Source: Gracilibacillus salinarum
GTDB lineage: Bacteria; Bacillota; Bacilli; Bacillales; Amphibacillaceae
Assembly (NCBI RefSeq): GCF_022919575.1
Contig: NZ_CP095071.1
Location: 1 to 64,000, forward strand
Direction: 5' to 3'
DNA length: 64,000 bases
The notes beneath the pieces are model-generated. The model did no database searches. It had not been told where the DNA came from and saw only the letters and a program-made list of their open reading frames with translations. Shown here in pieces: positions 15,981 to 26,080 of the stretch (its first letter is position 1; the number at the start of each line of letters is the position of its first letter). The translations under genes were made by a program, and so were the position numbers.

Positions 15981-16357
15981 TAAAGGTTAATAATCCCGAG
16001 TGTGCAGCGGGAGATTGCGATTAATTGTTTCTTTTCATCTTCAATTTCTATGTTCCATACCATGCTGGTTTTCCCTAGATGAATGGGTGATGCTTTGGCT
16101 GTAAGTATTCCATCTTTTTTTGCTTTTAAATGATTGCAATTAATTTCCATACCAACGACAGCTTGTGTCTTTTCGTCAATATGTTGCATGCCACCAATGC
16201 TTGCGGCTGTTTCGGCAAGTGCTACCGATGCACCACCGTGCAGGAAACCCATGGGTTGTTTGACACTGTCTGTTACAGGCATGTCTACTTTCACGAGTTC
16301 CTTAGATGTGTGCTTTATATTCATTTGCAATGCTTGCATTAATGTTGTATTGCTCAT
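15980..16357 (-). CDS. menI: Hotdog-fold thioesterase, probable DHNA-CoA thioesterase MenI (YuxO-like)
   Basis: A 125-residue single hotdog-fold thioesterase of the PaaI/YuxO type. FLHGGASVALAETAASIG (residues about 38-55) carries the conserved HGG and the catalytic acidic residue, and VGMEINCNHLKA follows. Hydrolysis of 1,4-dihydroxy-2-naphthoyl-CoA is the step between MenB and MenA in menaquinone synthesis. This gene lies 12 bp downstream of menA in the same direction and opposite the menFDHBE operon, which strongly supports that role. The stop abuts the tail of repeat copy C. Confidence 0.85.
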   Translation of the reverse strand: MSNTTLMQALQMNIKHTSKELVKVDMPVTDSVKQPMGFLHGGASVALAETAASIGGMQHIDEKTQAVVGMEINCNHLKAKKDGILTAKASPIHLGKTSMVWNIEIEDEKKQLIAISRCTLGIINL

Positions 16358-16369
16358 CTTATACCTCCA

Positions 16370-17308
16370 TTACAAGGGAATTGGAAATAGAATTTGTAAA
16401 AGTAAGGACAGACCAATTAATGCACCATAAAACGTATTTGTCTTCGCTGTAGCACCCATTGCCGGCATCATTCCGATATTTGTTGTATTGGCTTGGAAGA
16501 TCTGAATTGCTTGTCGCGCCTTCGGTATACTTAAATAGCTAATCACACTATAAATTGGCAGCAATCCTGCTATTATAAAAGCGGCTGTTAAAGCATAACT
16601 TAACATCATTAAGCTAGATAACAAATAAATCGCTTTTTTTCTGCCAACTAGAATCGCTAAAGTTTTTCTGCCGTTTTCTTTATCGCCATCTAAGTCACGA
16701 ATGTTATTAGCAAGTAATATACATCCAATCAAGATAGCTATAGGGATCGAAATTACGATAACCTGCCATGAGATGCTTAACGTCTGAATGTAATAGCTGA
16801 TGCCGATAATGAAGGTTCCCATCAAAAATCCGGAGAAAAGCTCACCAAATGGTGTGTATGCAATTGGTAATGGGCCTCCGGTATATAAATAGCCGATCAC
16901 CATACAGATAATACCAATTACCGCAATCCACCAGCTCGACACGATACAAATATAAATACCTAATAAAATGGCGATTCCATAAAATGTGAAAGCGAGCCTT
17001 TTTACTACAACTGGTTTGATGCCATCTCTTACGATTGTACCACCGATGCCAACTGACTTTTCATTATCAAGCCCTCTGACAAAATCATAATATTCATTAA
17101 ACATATTAGTAGCAGCTTGTATCAGCATAGATGCAAGCAGCATAGTGAGAAAAGTGACTAAGTGAAAACTGTCGCTCAACACCGCCAGCATTGTACCAAC
17201 AAATACCGGTATAAACGAAGCTGTGAGCGTGTGCGGTCGTAATAATCTCCACCATATATTAAAGCCGGGCTTTTCGTTTAATTGATTTGCTTCTGACTTA
17301 GTTCCCAT
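16370..17308 (-). CDS. menA: 1,4-dihydroxy-2-naphthoate polyprenyltransferase MenA
   Basis: An integral membrane UbiA-family prenyltransferase (312 aa, about nine spans) that attaches the polyprenyl side chain to DHNA to give demethylmenaquinone. The two Asp-rich diphosphate/Mg2+ motifs are present: NMFNEYYDFVRGLDNE (near residue 70) and NNIRDLDGDKENGRKT (near residue 201). WWRLLRPHTLTASFIPV is the usual start of MenA. Divergent from menF, with a TTGACA-17-TAAACT promoter in front. Forms a two-gene unit with menI. Confidence 0.93.
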   Translation of the reverse strand: MGTKSEANQLNEKPGFNIWWRLLRPHTLTASFIPVFVGTMLAVLSDSFHLVTFLTMLLASMLIQAATNMFNEYYDFVRGLDNEKSVGIGGTIVRDGIKPVVVKRLAFTFYGIAILLGIYICIVSSWWIAVIGIICMVIGYLYTGGPLPIAYTPFGELFSGFLMGTFIIGISYYIQTLSISWQVIVISIPIAILIGCILLANNIRDLDGDKENGRKTLAILVGRKKAIYLLSSLMMLSYALTAAFIIAGLLPIYSVISYLSIPKARQAIQIFQANTTNIGMMPAMGATAKTNTFYGALIGLSLLLQILFPIPL

Positions 17309-17345
17309 TGTTTACGTCTCCTTAATAAAATTAACTAACATTATA

Positions 17346-17374
17346 AGTTTAGTGAATACTTAAATAAGTGTCAA
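17346..17374 (-). promoter_or_regulatory. Candidate promoter of menA-menI
   Basis: On the minus strand: TTGACA (17374-17369), 17-bp spacer, TAAACT (17351-17346). The palindrome ATTGTTATAAACAAT (17379-17393) lies just upstream. Confidence 0.5.
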
Positions 17375-17612
17375 ACTATTGTTATAAACAATATTCAGCA
17401 CCAATTAAATGTTTTTTGTTATACTAAGGAAGGGTATAAAGATTATAGCTCTATTTTACACGTTAGAAAAGTTTAAAATTTTTGCTATAAAGAAGTCGAT
17501 GAGGAAGATGACGAGTTTTTCTAACGATGATTCTTATCTTTTAAAAAATGTAAAATTGTAATATAATGAATAGCGTTTATGAAAATTGCCCTATTACATT
17601 GGAGGGTTATCC

Positions 17613-19004
17613 ATGATTGAGACAAAGGAAATAAATATAGATGGTGTGTTACAAGCAGCACAGAAGCAATCCATCGATAAATCAGCACCAACCTTTGTTA
17701 GTGTGACGGAGAAGATCGATAAGATGAACGCGATCGATTTCTTTCAGAGCGGCAAAGTACTTGGGAAGAACAGAATATATTGGTCTAGTTCAGATCAACA
17801 AACTATATTTGCAGGAATTGGCGATGCGGTAATTTTGGCTGATTCAAATGCATCATACAATACGATCAAAAATAAATGGAAAAAATGGATGCAAAACAGT
17901 AAAATTGTTAATCCATATGATAATACCAGGTCAGGCCCCATCGCTTTTGGAGGTTTTCCTTTTGATTCAGAAGAACCAGCTGAAGAGCTGTGGCGTGGTT
18001 TTGACGGAAGCCAGTTCCGAGTACCGACATTCTTGTTAACTATTGATCATAGTGATGTTTATTTAACGACAACTGTACTGGTAGAAGAAGAAAGTCATGT
18101 TGATCAATTAGCTGCAGAACTTATTACAGAGAAGCACCAGCTTCTGCATGTCACACACGCTGAGTTCCAAGACAATCAAATTGTTTTAAAACATGAAGTA
18201 GATCCCGAAGCATGGAAGACGTTGGTAGAGCGTGCTACTGAAAAAATCGCAGCTAACCAAGTTGATAAAATTGTGTTAGCCCGTGAATTGCAAGTTGAGT
18301 TTGATCAACCATGTGATGTAGGACAAGTTCTTTCACAGTTGCAACAAACACAACAACACAGTTATGTATTTGCTTGGGAAAAGGATGGCGTATGTTTTGT
18401 TGGAGCAACTCCCGAACGTCTGGTAAAGGTAAACGACCAAAAAGTGTTTTCCGCCTGTATAGCAGGAACAGCACCTCGAGGAAAAACAGTAGAACAGGAT
18501 TATGAATTCGGTCAGCAATTGCTTTGTGATCAGAAGAATCGCGAAGAACATCAATTTGTTGTTGATATGATAAAACAAGCGGTGCATTCATTAGCTAAAT
18601 CTGTTCATATACCAGACGAGCCGGTTTTATACCCGTTAAAAAACCTCCAGCATCTTTATACGCCTGTAGAAGCAGAATTAGAAGAAGGGTATACACTATT
18701 AGATGCAGTGGAAAAATTACATCCTACTCCAGCGTTATGTGGATTTCCGAGAGAAACAGCACTCGACTTCATCCGCCATTTCGAAAAGCTGGAACGTGGC
18801 TGGTATGGAGCGCCTATCGGATGGTTTGATCAGCATTTTAACGGTGAGTTTGCAGTGGCGATCCGGTCTGCGTTGATTAATGAGGAAAAAGCTTCCTTGT
18901 TTGCTGGTTGTGGCGTTGTGAAAGATTCTGATCCGGAGATCGAATACCAGGAGACAGCTATTAAATTCACTCCGATGTTGCATGCATTGGGGGAATTAAA
19001 ATGA
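17613..19004 (+). CDS. menF: Isochorismate synthase MenF
   Basis: Mg2+-dependent chorismate-to-isochorismate isomerase, the first step of menaquinone synthesis. The 463-residue protein has the chorismate-binding domain in its C-terminal half: KIVLARE (general-base lysine), FVGATPERLV, CIAGTAPRGKT, LHPTPALCGFPRE and FAGCGVVKDSDPEIEYQET, with Mg2+-binding glutamates. A TTG nine codons upstream (17586) is in frame, but GGAGGG six bases before the ATG at 17613 identifies that start. A TATAAT at 17562-17567 may be its -10. The stop overlaps the menD start by 4 bp. Confidence 0.95.
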   Translation: MIETKEINIDGVLQAAQKQSIDKSAPTFVSVTEKIDKMNAIDFFQSGKVLGKNRIYWSSSDQQTIFAGIGDAVILADSNASYNTIKNKWKKWMQNSKIVNPYDNTRSGPIAFGGFPFDSEEPAEELWRGFDGSQFRVPTFLLTIDHSDVYLTTTVLVEEESHVDQLAAELITEKHQLLHVTHAEFQDNQIVLKHEVDPEAWKTLVERATEKIAANQVDKIVLARELQVEFDQPCDVGQVLSQLQQTQQHSYVFAWEKDGVCFVGATPERLVKVNDQKVFSACIAGTAPRGKTVEQDYEFGQQLLCDQKNREEHQFVVDMIKQAVHSLAKSVHIPDEPVLYPLKNLQHLYTPVEAELEEGYTLLDAVEKLHPTPALCGFPRETALDFIRHFEKLERGWYGAPIGWFDQHFNGEFAVAIRSALINEEKASLFAGCGVVKDSDPEIEYQETAIKFTPMLHALGELK

Positions 19005-20751
19005 ACCATGTTGAATCTTTAACGAAATATGTTGGTCATTTTGTTGATCAATTATACCGCAGTGGTGTTGTTAATGTGGTGATATCACCTGGATCTCGTT
19101 CAACACCATTATCCTTAAGTTTTGCAGCATATGACCGCTTCAATATCTGGGTGGATATTGATGAGCGCTCTGCAGGTTTCTTCGCATTAGGAATGGCCAA
19201 GGAAACGAATAAAGCAGTCGTACTGGTATGTTCCTCCGGTACGGCTGCTGCTAATTATTTTCCAGCTATTATTGAAGCAGCACAAAGCAGGGTGCCTTTA
19301 ATTGTATTAACTGCTGATCGGCCCCATGAATTACGTGATGTCGGGGCAGCACAAGCAATTGATCAGCTCAAAATGTATGGCGATTATCCGAAGTGGTTCC
19401 ATGAAATGGCACTACCTGATGCAACACCACAAATGTTGCAATATGCAAGAAATAATGCCGATCGCGCTGTACAGACAGCGGAAAATCAAACCAAAGGTCC
19501 TGTGCATTTGAATTTTCCATTCCGTGAACCACTTATTCCGGATTTTGAACTTTCAAATGTCTGGTTCAGTAACAAGCAGCATGATGTTGTTCGCCATTTT
19601 CAACCGGAACGAACTTATCTGTCCCAACAGCATCTTGATCAAGTGAATCAGCAGCTTCAATCCAAAAAAAGAGGATTAATTATTTGTGGTCCACATGATC
19701 ATAAATTATTGGCAGATACTGTTTTAGACTTAGCGGCAGCATGGGGCTTACCAGTCTTAGGCGATCCTCTTTCATTTATTCGAATGTATACGGACAGAGC
19801 AGTATTGATAGAAAGCTATGACGGTATTCTGAAAAGCAAAAAAGTCAGGGAATTAATGAAACCGGATTTCATTATTCGTTTTGGTGCCATGCCAGTTTCG
19901 AAGCCTGTCTTACAGTTGTTGCAGGAACAAGATATTGATCAAATAATTGTGGAAGAGTCCGTTACTTATCGTAATCCTACTCAGAAGCGAGCAGATTATT
20001 TATATGGTCAGCCCGAACATGTTGCGAAGCAGTTAACCGAACTGTCCCTTCATTTCGATCCGCACTGGTTAACAACCTGGCAGCATCTGAATCAGTATGC
20101 TACATCCATACTGAAGGAAGAAGCTGATAATCTAACAGAGGGCTTGGCTGTTCGTGGAATTCAGTCGGTCATCCCAGATGAAAGTGTTTTGTTTGTCGGT
20201 AATAGTATGCCGATTCGAGATGTCGATTCGTTCTGGTTTGATAATGATAAACAAGTTTTCATTTACGCGAATCGAGGCGCGAACGGTATCGATGGTGTGG
20301 TATCTACAGCAATGGGTATGGCTGCATCAGGAAAACGGGTGACTCTCCTGGTTGGTGACATCTCTTTTTTGCACAGTATGAATGGTCTTTTGTTAACAAA
20401 GCAATACGACCTCAGTGTCACTGTTGTACTGATCAATAATAAGGGGGCGGCATCTTTTCTTTTCTGCCACAGGCACAACAAAACATCGCTCATTATGAAT
20501 TACTGTTTGGTACGCCACAACAGTTGGATATGAAAAGAGTTGCCGATTTATATGACTTGGCTTACGAGCACGTTACAGAATATCAGCCATATTTACAGGC
20601 TTTGCACAACAGTTATCAGGTTGATGGTGTTTCACTCATTGAAGTACAAACAGATCGCCAGGAAAATGTAAACTGGCATCAAGCGAAATGGCAGCAAATC
20701 GAAAAGTATACCTTATCGGTTCTGGAGGATAATAGAGATGTATATTCGTGA
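19001..20751 (+). pseudogene. menD: MenD (SEPHCHC synthase), interrupted by a one-base frameshift
   Basis: ThDP-dependent enzyme joining 2-oxoglutarate to isochorismate. Frame 1 (19001 onwards) has ISPGSRSTPLS, ADRPHELRDVGAAQ, NRGANGIDGVVSTA and LLVGDISFLHSMNGL, then runs into VVLINNKGAASFLF and stops at 20533. The family sequence here is NNxGGGIFSFLPQ, and one added G in the run GGGGG (20443-20447) restores it. The downstream frame then reads QQNIAHYELLFGTPQQLDMKRVADLY and continues to TGA at 20749-20751. The restored protein has about 583 residues, normal for MenD. Everything else is intact, so this is a recent mutation, a slippage site or a sequencing error. The end overlaps menH by 14 bp. 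Confidence 0.9.
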
Positions 20752-21550
20752 TTTCTGGTTAGAGTCTTATGGGGAAGGGGAGCCGGTTGTTTTTTTTCAT
20801 GGGTTTACTGGTTCTGCTCAAACCTGGCAATTTATCCGTGAATTAATACCAGATCGACAGCTGATTTTCGTTGATTTACCTGGGCATGGTAAAACAAATG
20901 CAAAAGTTGACAGCCTTGAAGAATGCTGTCATCAATTGCAGAAGGTATTTAGACAATTAAAGGTTGAATTGTTTGATCTTGTCGGTTATTCGATGGGAGG
21001 CCGAACAGCTTTGACGTTTGTCAGCTTGTATCCTGATATGATTCGATCACTTTTATTAGAAAGTGCATCGCCCGGCCTTGCCAATGATGTTGAACGAGAG
21101 ACTCGTTTCCAAAAGGATTTGGAGCTAGCGAGCTTTATTCGCAGTCATTCGCTTGACGAATTTGTAGAAAAGTGGGAGAATATCCCCTTGTTTGTTTCAC
21201 AAAAGCAGCTACCGGAATCTGTACAACAAATGGTGAGGCTGGAGCGTCTTTCCCATACAAGAGAAGGTTTGGCAATGTCTTTGGAAAGCATGGGAACAGG
21301 GAAGATGGCTTCTTGCTGGAAGATGCTTGGTCAGATTGAAATGCCTGTTTTGCTGCTGGCAGGTGAATGGGATAATAAATTTATCAATATTAATCAAGAG
21401 ATGCTGAAGTTAATGCCAAATAGTGAGTATAAACTCATTGAGCAAGCGGGTCATGCAATTCATGTGGAACAATCGCGAATTTTTGGTACAATAGTAGAAG
21501 AGTTTATCAATAAGAGGAGGTCATCAAATGACAGTAGAATGGATAAGTGA
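20738..21550 (+). CDS. menH: MenH, 2-succinyl-6-hydroxy-2,4-cyclohexadiene-1-carboxylate synthase
   Basis: A 270-residue alpha/beta-hydrolase-fold lyase that removes pyruvate from SEPHCHC. The catalytic triad is visible: Ser in [12 protein letters not shown] (near residue 90), Asp in LAGEWDNKF and His in [22 protein letters not shown] gives the oxyanion region. The ATG follows TGGAGGA and overlaps the end of menD, and its end overlaps the start of menB by 23 bp, so the genes are translationally coupled. Confidence 0.92.
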   Translation: MYIRDFWLESYGEGEPVVFFHGFTGSAQTWQFIRELIPDRQLIFVDLPGHGKTNAKVDSLEECCHQLQKVFRQLKVELFDLVGYSMGGRTALTFVSLYPDMIRSLLLESASPGLANDVERETRFQKDLELASFIRSHSLDEFVEKWENIPLFVSQKQLPESVQQMVRLERLSHTREGLAMSLESMGTGKMASCWKMLGQIEMPVLLLAGEWDNKFININQEMLKLMPNSEYKLIEQAGHAIHVEQSRIFGTIVEEFINKRRSSNDSRMDK

Positions 21551-22346
21551 ACGCACTTATGATGATATTTTATATGAAACTTATAATGGGATTGCAAAGA
21601 TTACCATTAATCGCCCCGAGGTTCGAAATGCTTTTCGTCCTCATACGGTAAACGAATTAATTGAGGCATTTACATATGCACGTGATGATTCCAATATCGG
21701 TGTGATCGTGCTTGCTGGCGCCGGAGATAAAGCATTTTGTTCCGGTGGAGATCAAAAAGTACGCGGTCATGGCGGCTATGTAGGCGATGATGAAGTTCCT
21801 CGTCTTAATGTACTGGATCTGCAACGCTTAATTCGCGTTATTCCAAAGCCAGTAGTTGCAATGGTTTCCGGGTATGCAATCGGTGGTGGCCACGTATTGC
21901 ATGTTGTATGTGATTTAACAATCGCTGCGGATAACGCAATCTTTGGACAGACTGGTCCAAAAGTAGGTAGCTTTGATGCTGGTTATGGTGCGGGGTTACT
22001 AGCGCGTATCGTAGGTCATAAGAAGGCACGTGAAATTTGGTACTTATGCCGCCAGTATAATGCACAGGAAGCGCTGGATATGGGACTTGTCAATACGGTT
22101 GTACCACTGGACAAGCTAGAACAAGAAACCGTACAGTGGTGTGAAGAGATGTTGGAAAAATCACCAACTGCACTTCGTTTCCTAAAAGCCTCTTTCAATG
22201 CTGATACAGATGGCTTGGCAGGTTTGCAACAAATGGGCGGAGACGCGACATTACTTTACTATACAACTGACGAAGCAAAAGAAGGACGAGACGCATTTAA
22301 AGAAAAACGTAAGCCAGACTTTAAACAATTCCCTCGTTTCCCATAA
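21528..22346 (+). CDS. menB: 1,4-dihydroxy-2-naphthoyl-CoA synthase MenB
   Basis: Crotonase-superfamily enzyme that cyclises O-succinylbenzoyl-CoA to DHNA-CoA. The 272-residue protein shows [16 protein letters not shown] (oxyanion hole), [13 protein letters not shown] and [15 protein letters not shown], the MenB signature; the C-terminus [13 protein letters not shown] is typical. The ATG follows AAGAGGAGG within menH. It is followed by a hairpin and T run before menE, so menE may be attenuated. Confidence 0.96.
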   Translation: MTVEWISERTYDDILYETYNGIAKITINRPEVRNAFRPHTVNELIEAFTYARDDSNIGVIVLAGAGDKAFCSGGDQKVRGHGGYVGDDEVPRLNVLDLQRLIRVIPKPVVAMVSGYAIGGGHVLHVVCDLTIAADNAIFGQTGPKVGSFDAGYGAGLLARIVGHKKAREIWYLCRQYNAQEALDMGLVNTVVPLDKLEQETVQWCEEMLEKSPTALRFLKASFNADTDGLAGLQQMGGDATLLYYTTDEAKEGRDAFKEKRKPDFKQFPRFP

Positions 22347-22352
22347 GAAGAC

Positions 22353-22384
22353 GAAGACCAATACTGTTGTGTTGGTCTTTTCTT
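22353..22384 (+). terminator. Terminator or attenuator between menB and menE
   Basis: GAAGACCAATAC/GTGTTGGTCTTTTC hairpin with T-rich tail. It lies inside the men gene string and could separate menE expression from menFDHB. Confidence 0.7.
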
Positions 22385-22448
22385 ACTAGAGAAGAACATA
22401 AATTGCTGGCAGCAAAGCATTCGGCAATTTTGGAAAGTGGTGTTAAAG

Positions 22449-23885
22449 ATGGAACATTGGTTAACAAAGCGGGCCAATCTATCGCCAGAGACGACGGCGG
22501 TCGAACTTGATAACGGTGATGCCTTTACTTTTTTACAATTAAAACAGAAAGCAGAGAGGTTCGCGTTACAGCTGGCTAATGTACACCAGCAAGGTCATTT
22601 GGCTATTTTGTCAGATAATGTTGCTGATATGATCATTGCGTTCTGGGCTTGTACATATTTGAAAGTTCCGACAGTTTTTCTTAACACGCGACTAACAGTG
22701 ACAGAATGGCAGCAGCAATGCGATGATGCTGATGTTCAACTCGTTTTATGTGCAGATAGCTATTCATCAGATGCAGAGCAACTACTACAAAGCGTTTACA
22801 GCTTTTCACGTATCCATGACTTGACGCAGGCAGATACAACACTTGCTTCTACGATCGATATGGATGCAGTTTGTTCCATGATGTTCACCTCTGGCACGAC
22901 GGGCAGAGCAAAAGCAGTGATGCAAACTTTTCAAAATCATTGGTCAAGTGCAGTTGCATCTGCTTTGAATTTAGGATTGTTGCCTTCTGACAAATGGTTG
23001 ATCTGTTTACCACTGTTTCATATTAGTGGTCTTTCAACCTTGTTTAAAAGTGTTATATACGGTATGCCGGTTTATCTTATGGAGCGTTTTGAGGAAGACA
23101 AGGTACATCAAGCAATCATGGAGAAACAAGTGACGATTATCTCGGTTGTTGCAGTCACATGCGAGCGTCTGTTACATCGATTAGGAGAGGCGCGTTATCC
23201 AGCATCCTTCCGTTGTATGCTATTAGGAGGTGGTCCAGCTCCTAAGCCATTGCTGGAAAGAGCGAAACAACAGCATGTCCCTATTGTGCAATCTTATGGA
23301 ATGACAGAGACTTGTTCGCAAATCATTACACTTCATGCAGCTGATGCTTTAAGAAAGATCGGTTCGGCAGGTAAGCCACTGTTTACTTCTTCTTTACAGG
23401 TTTTGAAGGATGGCAGGGCAACATTATCCAATGAAGTAGGGGAAATTGTTGTGAAAGGTCCTATGGTGACAAATGGCTATTATCAAAGAGAAGAAGCTAA
23501 TCTGAAAGCATTTCAAGATGGATGGTTGTACACTGGTGATTTAGGTTATTTGGATGAAGAAGGTTTCCTTTTTGTTGTTGATCGGCGCAGCGATTTAATT
23601 ATTTCGGGAGGGGAAAACATATATCCTGCTGAAATAGAAGACGTTTTGCTTTCGTGTGAAGGTGTGCTTGAAGCTGGTGTTACCGGTATGGAAGATGAAA
23701 AATGGGGACAGGTGCCAATCGCTTTTGTGGTACGTACTTCGGAGCAAGTAACAGCAGAATATTTACTTGCTTACTGCCAGGATAAGTTGGCTTCTTTTAA
23801 AGTGCCGAAACGTTTAATCTTCCGTTCTCAACTGCCCCGTAACGCTACAGGTAAGCTGCAGCGTTATAAGTTGAAGGATTTTTGA
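22449..23885 (+). CDS. menE: O-succinylbenzoate--CoA ligase MenE
   Basis: ANL-superfamily acyl-CoA synthetase that activates O-succinylbenzoate with ATP and CoA. Core motifs are MMFTSGTTGRAKAVM (P-loop, near residue 150), QSYGMTETC, YTGDLGYLDEEG and the C-terminal lysine in PRNATGKLQRYKL, which is catalytic for adenylation. The 478-residue length is normal. The ATG at 22449 is favoured; tandem GTG codons at 22437 and 22440 are in frame. menC, which normally follows, is absent, and repeat copy D begins about 120 bp after the stop. Confidence 0.93.
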   Translation: MEHWLTKRANLSPETTAVELDNGDAFTFLQLKQKAERFALQLANVHQQGHLAILSDNVADMIIAFWACTYLKVPTVFLNTRLTVTEWQQQCDDADVQLVLCADSYSSDAEQLLQSVYSFSRIHDLTQADTTLASTIDMDAVCSMMFTSGTTGRAKAVMQTFQNHWSSAVASALNLGLLPSDKWLICLPLFHISGLSTLFKSVIYGMPVYLMERFEEDKVHQAIMEKQVTIISVVAVTCERLLHRLGEARYPASFRCMLLGGGPAPKPLLERAKQQHVPIVQSYGMTETCSQIITLHAADALRKIGSAGKPLFTSSLQVLKDGRATLSNEVGEIVVKGPMVTNGYYQREEANLKAFQDGWLYTGDLGYLDEEGFLFVVDRRSDLIISGGENIYPAEIEDVLLSCEGVLEAGVTGMEDEKWGQVPIAFVVRTSEQVTAEYLLAYCQDKLASFKVPKRLIFRSQLPRNATGKLQRYKLKDF

Positions 23886-24007
23886 TGAGAGGCAGTCTGT
23901 ATTTTAATGAAAGAGCCTGAGACAAAAGTATTTTTGGTTAAACGAAAGCCGGACGCAACCCGACATGTTTCCAACTAATATTCGTGGTACGTTTGGCTTT
24001 TTTATTG

Positions 24008-24612
24008 TGTAGTATGGATATACTGCGAAGTAACTTATTGCGAAAAAAGTAATCAAGCTGTCTATCAATTTGGCTATTTTGAAATGTATTATATACTAAG
24101 CAAAGCTTCGGAAATAGGCTTCGCGTCCTATGGGGCACGGCTTCAGCTAACTTTGCAAAGAAAATTCTTTTCTTTACAAAGTGGATCTTCAGCTCGCGCT
24201 GATCCCATGGGAGTCTCCGCATATTTCCTACGCTTTAGGGAAGTGCTACAACGAATGGCAGAGCTAAAAGCAGTGGTGCTAGACATTATAAATCATCAAA
24301 ATGGTTAATCCGTGCAATATCCTTCTTGTCACATCAGTTGTAAAGCCCCATCCTAGCGAAGGCCAACCACGGAGACTCCCGCGGGAATGTGCAGGTGCTG
24401 AAGATCCACAACGTCTGCACCTGTGTCTTCTAGTAAAGCTTCGATGTAGGCTTCCTCGGTGCAAGGCAGCAAAGAAGTAGCTCGAGTAGTAGCCTAGCTT
24501 CAGCCGTGCCCCGCAGGACGCGGAGTGGTTGGACGGAGCGGTATCCTAGTACATTATCTATTTCAAAATGATCTCATCGCTAAAGTCTTTTTACTGCGCA
24601 GTATGCTTCCAC
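24008..24612 (+). repeat. Type-2 interspersed repeat, copy D (full length)
   Basis: Ends ATACTGCGAAGTAA (left, about 24019-24032) and TTACTGCGCAGTAT (right, about 24590-24603) are inverted repeats (13/14). Inside are the alpha unit (about 24105-24240) with a short apical hairpin (24151-24181), the linker (AGCAGTGGTGCTAG...GTTAATCC), and the beta unit (about 24350-24546) with the long apical insert. Beta stem arms are GGCCAACCACGGAGACTCC and GGAGTGGTTGG. There is no terminator tail. The left side begins about 120 bp after menE; the right side runs up to the polymerase stop. Confidence 0.85.
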
Positions 24613-24620
24613 TTCGTAAA

Positions 24621-25874
24621 TTAGGCATAATGCCCACCGATCTTTTTGCTTCTGTCTCTCGTAATGCCTGCTTTCGTATAGCTTGCTGCACGGAGCAGGG
24701 AAGTAGAACCGTATTTAGTGCGTATAGCGTCCATCACATAGCCTAGGTCCTTCTTTTTCGGCTCATTATCAAACAAATTCAGTTGCGTTTCTACATCATC
24801 ATACAAATTGTTTAAGGACACCGATACACGCCTGATTTTACTTTGTTGATCGTAAAATTCATGAAATAATTGCAAGCATACCTGATAAATATCCATTGTC
24901 ACATTGGTAGGCAGATGAAGAGAACGAGAGCGATGAAAACCGCCTCCATTATCCGCATAACCAACACCTAAATGAATAGTTCTGCCTACTCGTTCATTTG
25001 TACGTGCACGTCGGCAAACCTCTTCACACAAATCAAGGATACAGATTAAGGTTTCTTCTGCGCTGTAATCTCTTAATAACGTAATACCATGACCAAAGCC
25101 TTTTTGGGTTTCTTTTTTGTAGTAGGAATCATATACAGGACTTAAATCGATGCCCCATGCATGCCAATACAGTTGCTCACCAATGACACCAAACCGTTTC
25201 TGCAAGCGATCTAAGCGATAATTGGCAAGCTGTCCTAAATAAATGATCCCCATCTTGTTCAAGTGGACGGTCAACCGTCTGCCAATTCCCCAAATTTTTT
25301 CAATTGGTATTGGCCAGAGTAGCCGTTCTACATCCTGATAACGGCATGTAGCAATTCCTGTCTTCTTTGCGTAGATATCCATCACGACTTTGGCCAGGAA
25401 TTTGTTATCTCCAATTCCAATGGCACAGGTTAATCCCATTGTGTCATAGATTTCATCCATGATCATTTTGGCGATTTGTTGAGCATCTCCATATAAATGC
25501 TTCATCCCATCAACAGTGATCCACATTTCGTCAACAGAATAAGGATGAATCGCTTCTTTTGGGACGTATTGATACAGCAGCTTCGTAATTTCTACGGAGA
25601 CGTTCACATAATCGCCCATTTTAGCTTCGACAACATAGATGTCTGGATCTTCTGGCAATTCAAAGTAACGGCTGACATTTTTGACACCATGCTTTTGTTT
25701 TAAAGTGGGAGAAGCAGCCAAAATAATACTGCCCGACCGGTTTTTGTCACCAACTACTGCAAGCATGGCAGTCATGGGATCAAGACCGCGTTTGACACAT
25801 TCAATGCTTGCGTAAAAAGAACGCATATCAATACATAGTACATCGTGCTTGGGATAGGTAGTATAATCCATCAT
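24621..25874 (-). CDS. Y-family DNA polymerase (UvrX/YqjW-like, DinB/UmuC family)
   Basis: A 417-residue error-prone translesion polymerase. CIDMRSFYASIEC (residues about 14-26) carries the first catalytic Asp, and HPYSVDEMWITVDG (near residue 109) carries the SxDE catalytic pair. IGIGDNKFLAKVVMDI and IEKIWGIGRRLT (helix-hairpin-helix) follow, then the little-finger domain, which ends in RTKYGSTSLLRAASY. The match is to the UmuC-like UvrX/YqjW group often carried on mobile elements as well as chromosomes. ATG pair at 25874/25871 follows GAGGTG. It lies directly beside repeat copy D, but codon use looks like its neighbours. Confidence 0.88.
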   Translation of the reverse strand: MMDYTTYPKHDVLCIDMRSFYASIECVKRGLDPMTAMLAVVGDKNRSGSIILAASPTLKQKHGVKNVSRYFELPEDPDIYVVEAKMGDYVNVSVEITKLLYQYVPKEAIHPYSVDEMWITVDGMKHLYGDAQQIAKMIMDEIYDTMGLTCAIGIGDNKFLAKVVMDIYAKKTGIATCRYQDVERLLWPIPIEKIWGIGRRLTVHLNKMGIIYLGQLANYRLDRLQKRFGVIGEQLYWHAWGIDLSPVYDSYYKKETQKGFGHGITLLRDYSAEETLICILDLCEEVCRRARTNERVGRTIHLGVGYADNGGGFHRSRSLHLPTNVTMDIYQVCLQLFHEFYDQQSKIRRVSVSLNNLYDDVETQLNLFDNEPKKKDLGYVMDAIRTKYGSTSLLRAASYTKAGITRDRSKKIGGHYA

Positions 25875-25958
25875 TCAACACCTCTGCGAACATTCGTTCT
25901 ATTGAGTAGTATATCCTATTCATTGCAGAAAGAAAAGTGTTAATATGTAGCAATTAAT

Positions 25959-25973
25959 TGATAAAGATTATCA
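25959..25973. promoter_or_regulatory. Fur box upstream of the siderophore ATPase gene
   Basis: TGATAAAGATTATCA matches the 7-1-7 Fur box TGATAATNATTATCA at 14 of 15 positions, about 110 bp before the ATPase start. Iron-dependent repression is expected. Confidence 0.85.
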
Positions 25974-26080
25974 AACTCATTGACTTTGCTATAAAAAGCT
26001 ACTAAACTAGAGAAAGAGAAATAGTTCGAATTGAATATTTTGAAAATTGTCCCAATCGTGTAAAAAGGGAGAGATTCCAA

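Noticed and set aside
24621..25874. Y-family polymerase as part of a mobile cassette with repeat D
   Set aside because: Adjacency alone is weak: codon use is like the neighbours and no integrase, transposase or att-like sites are seen.
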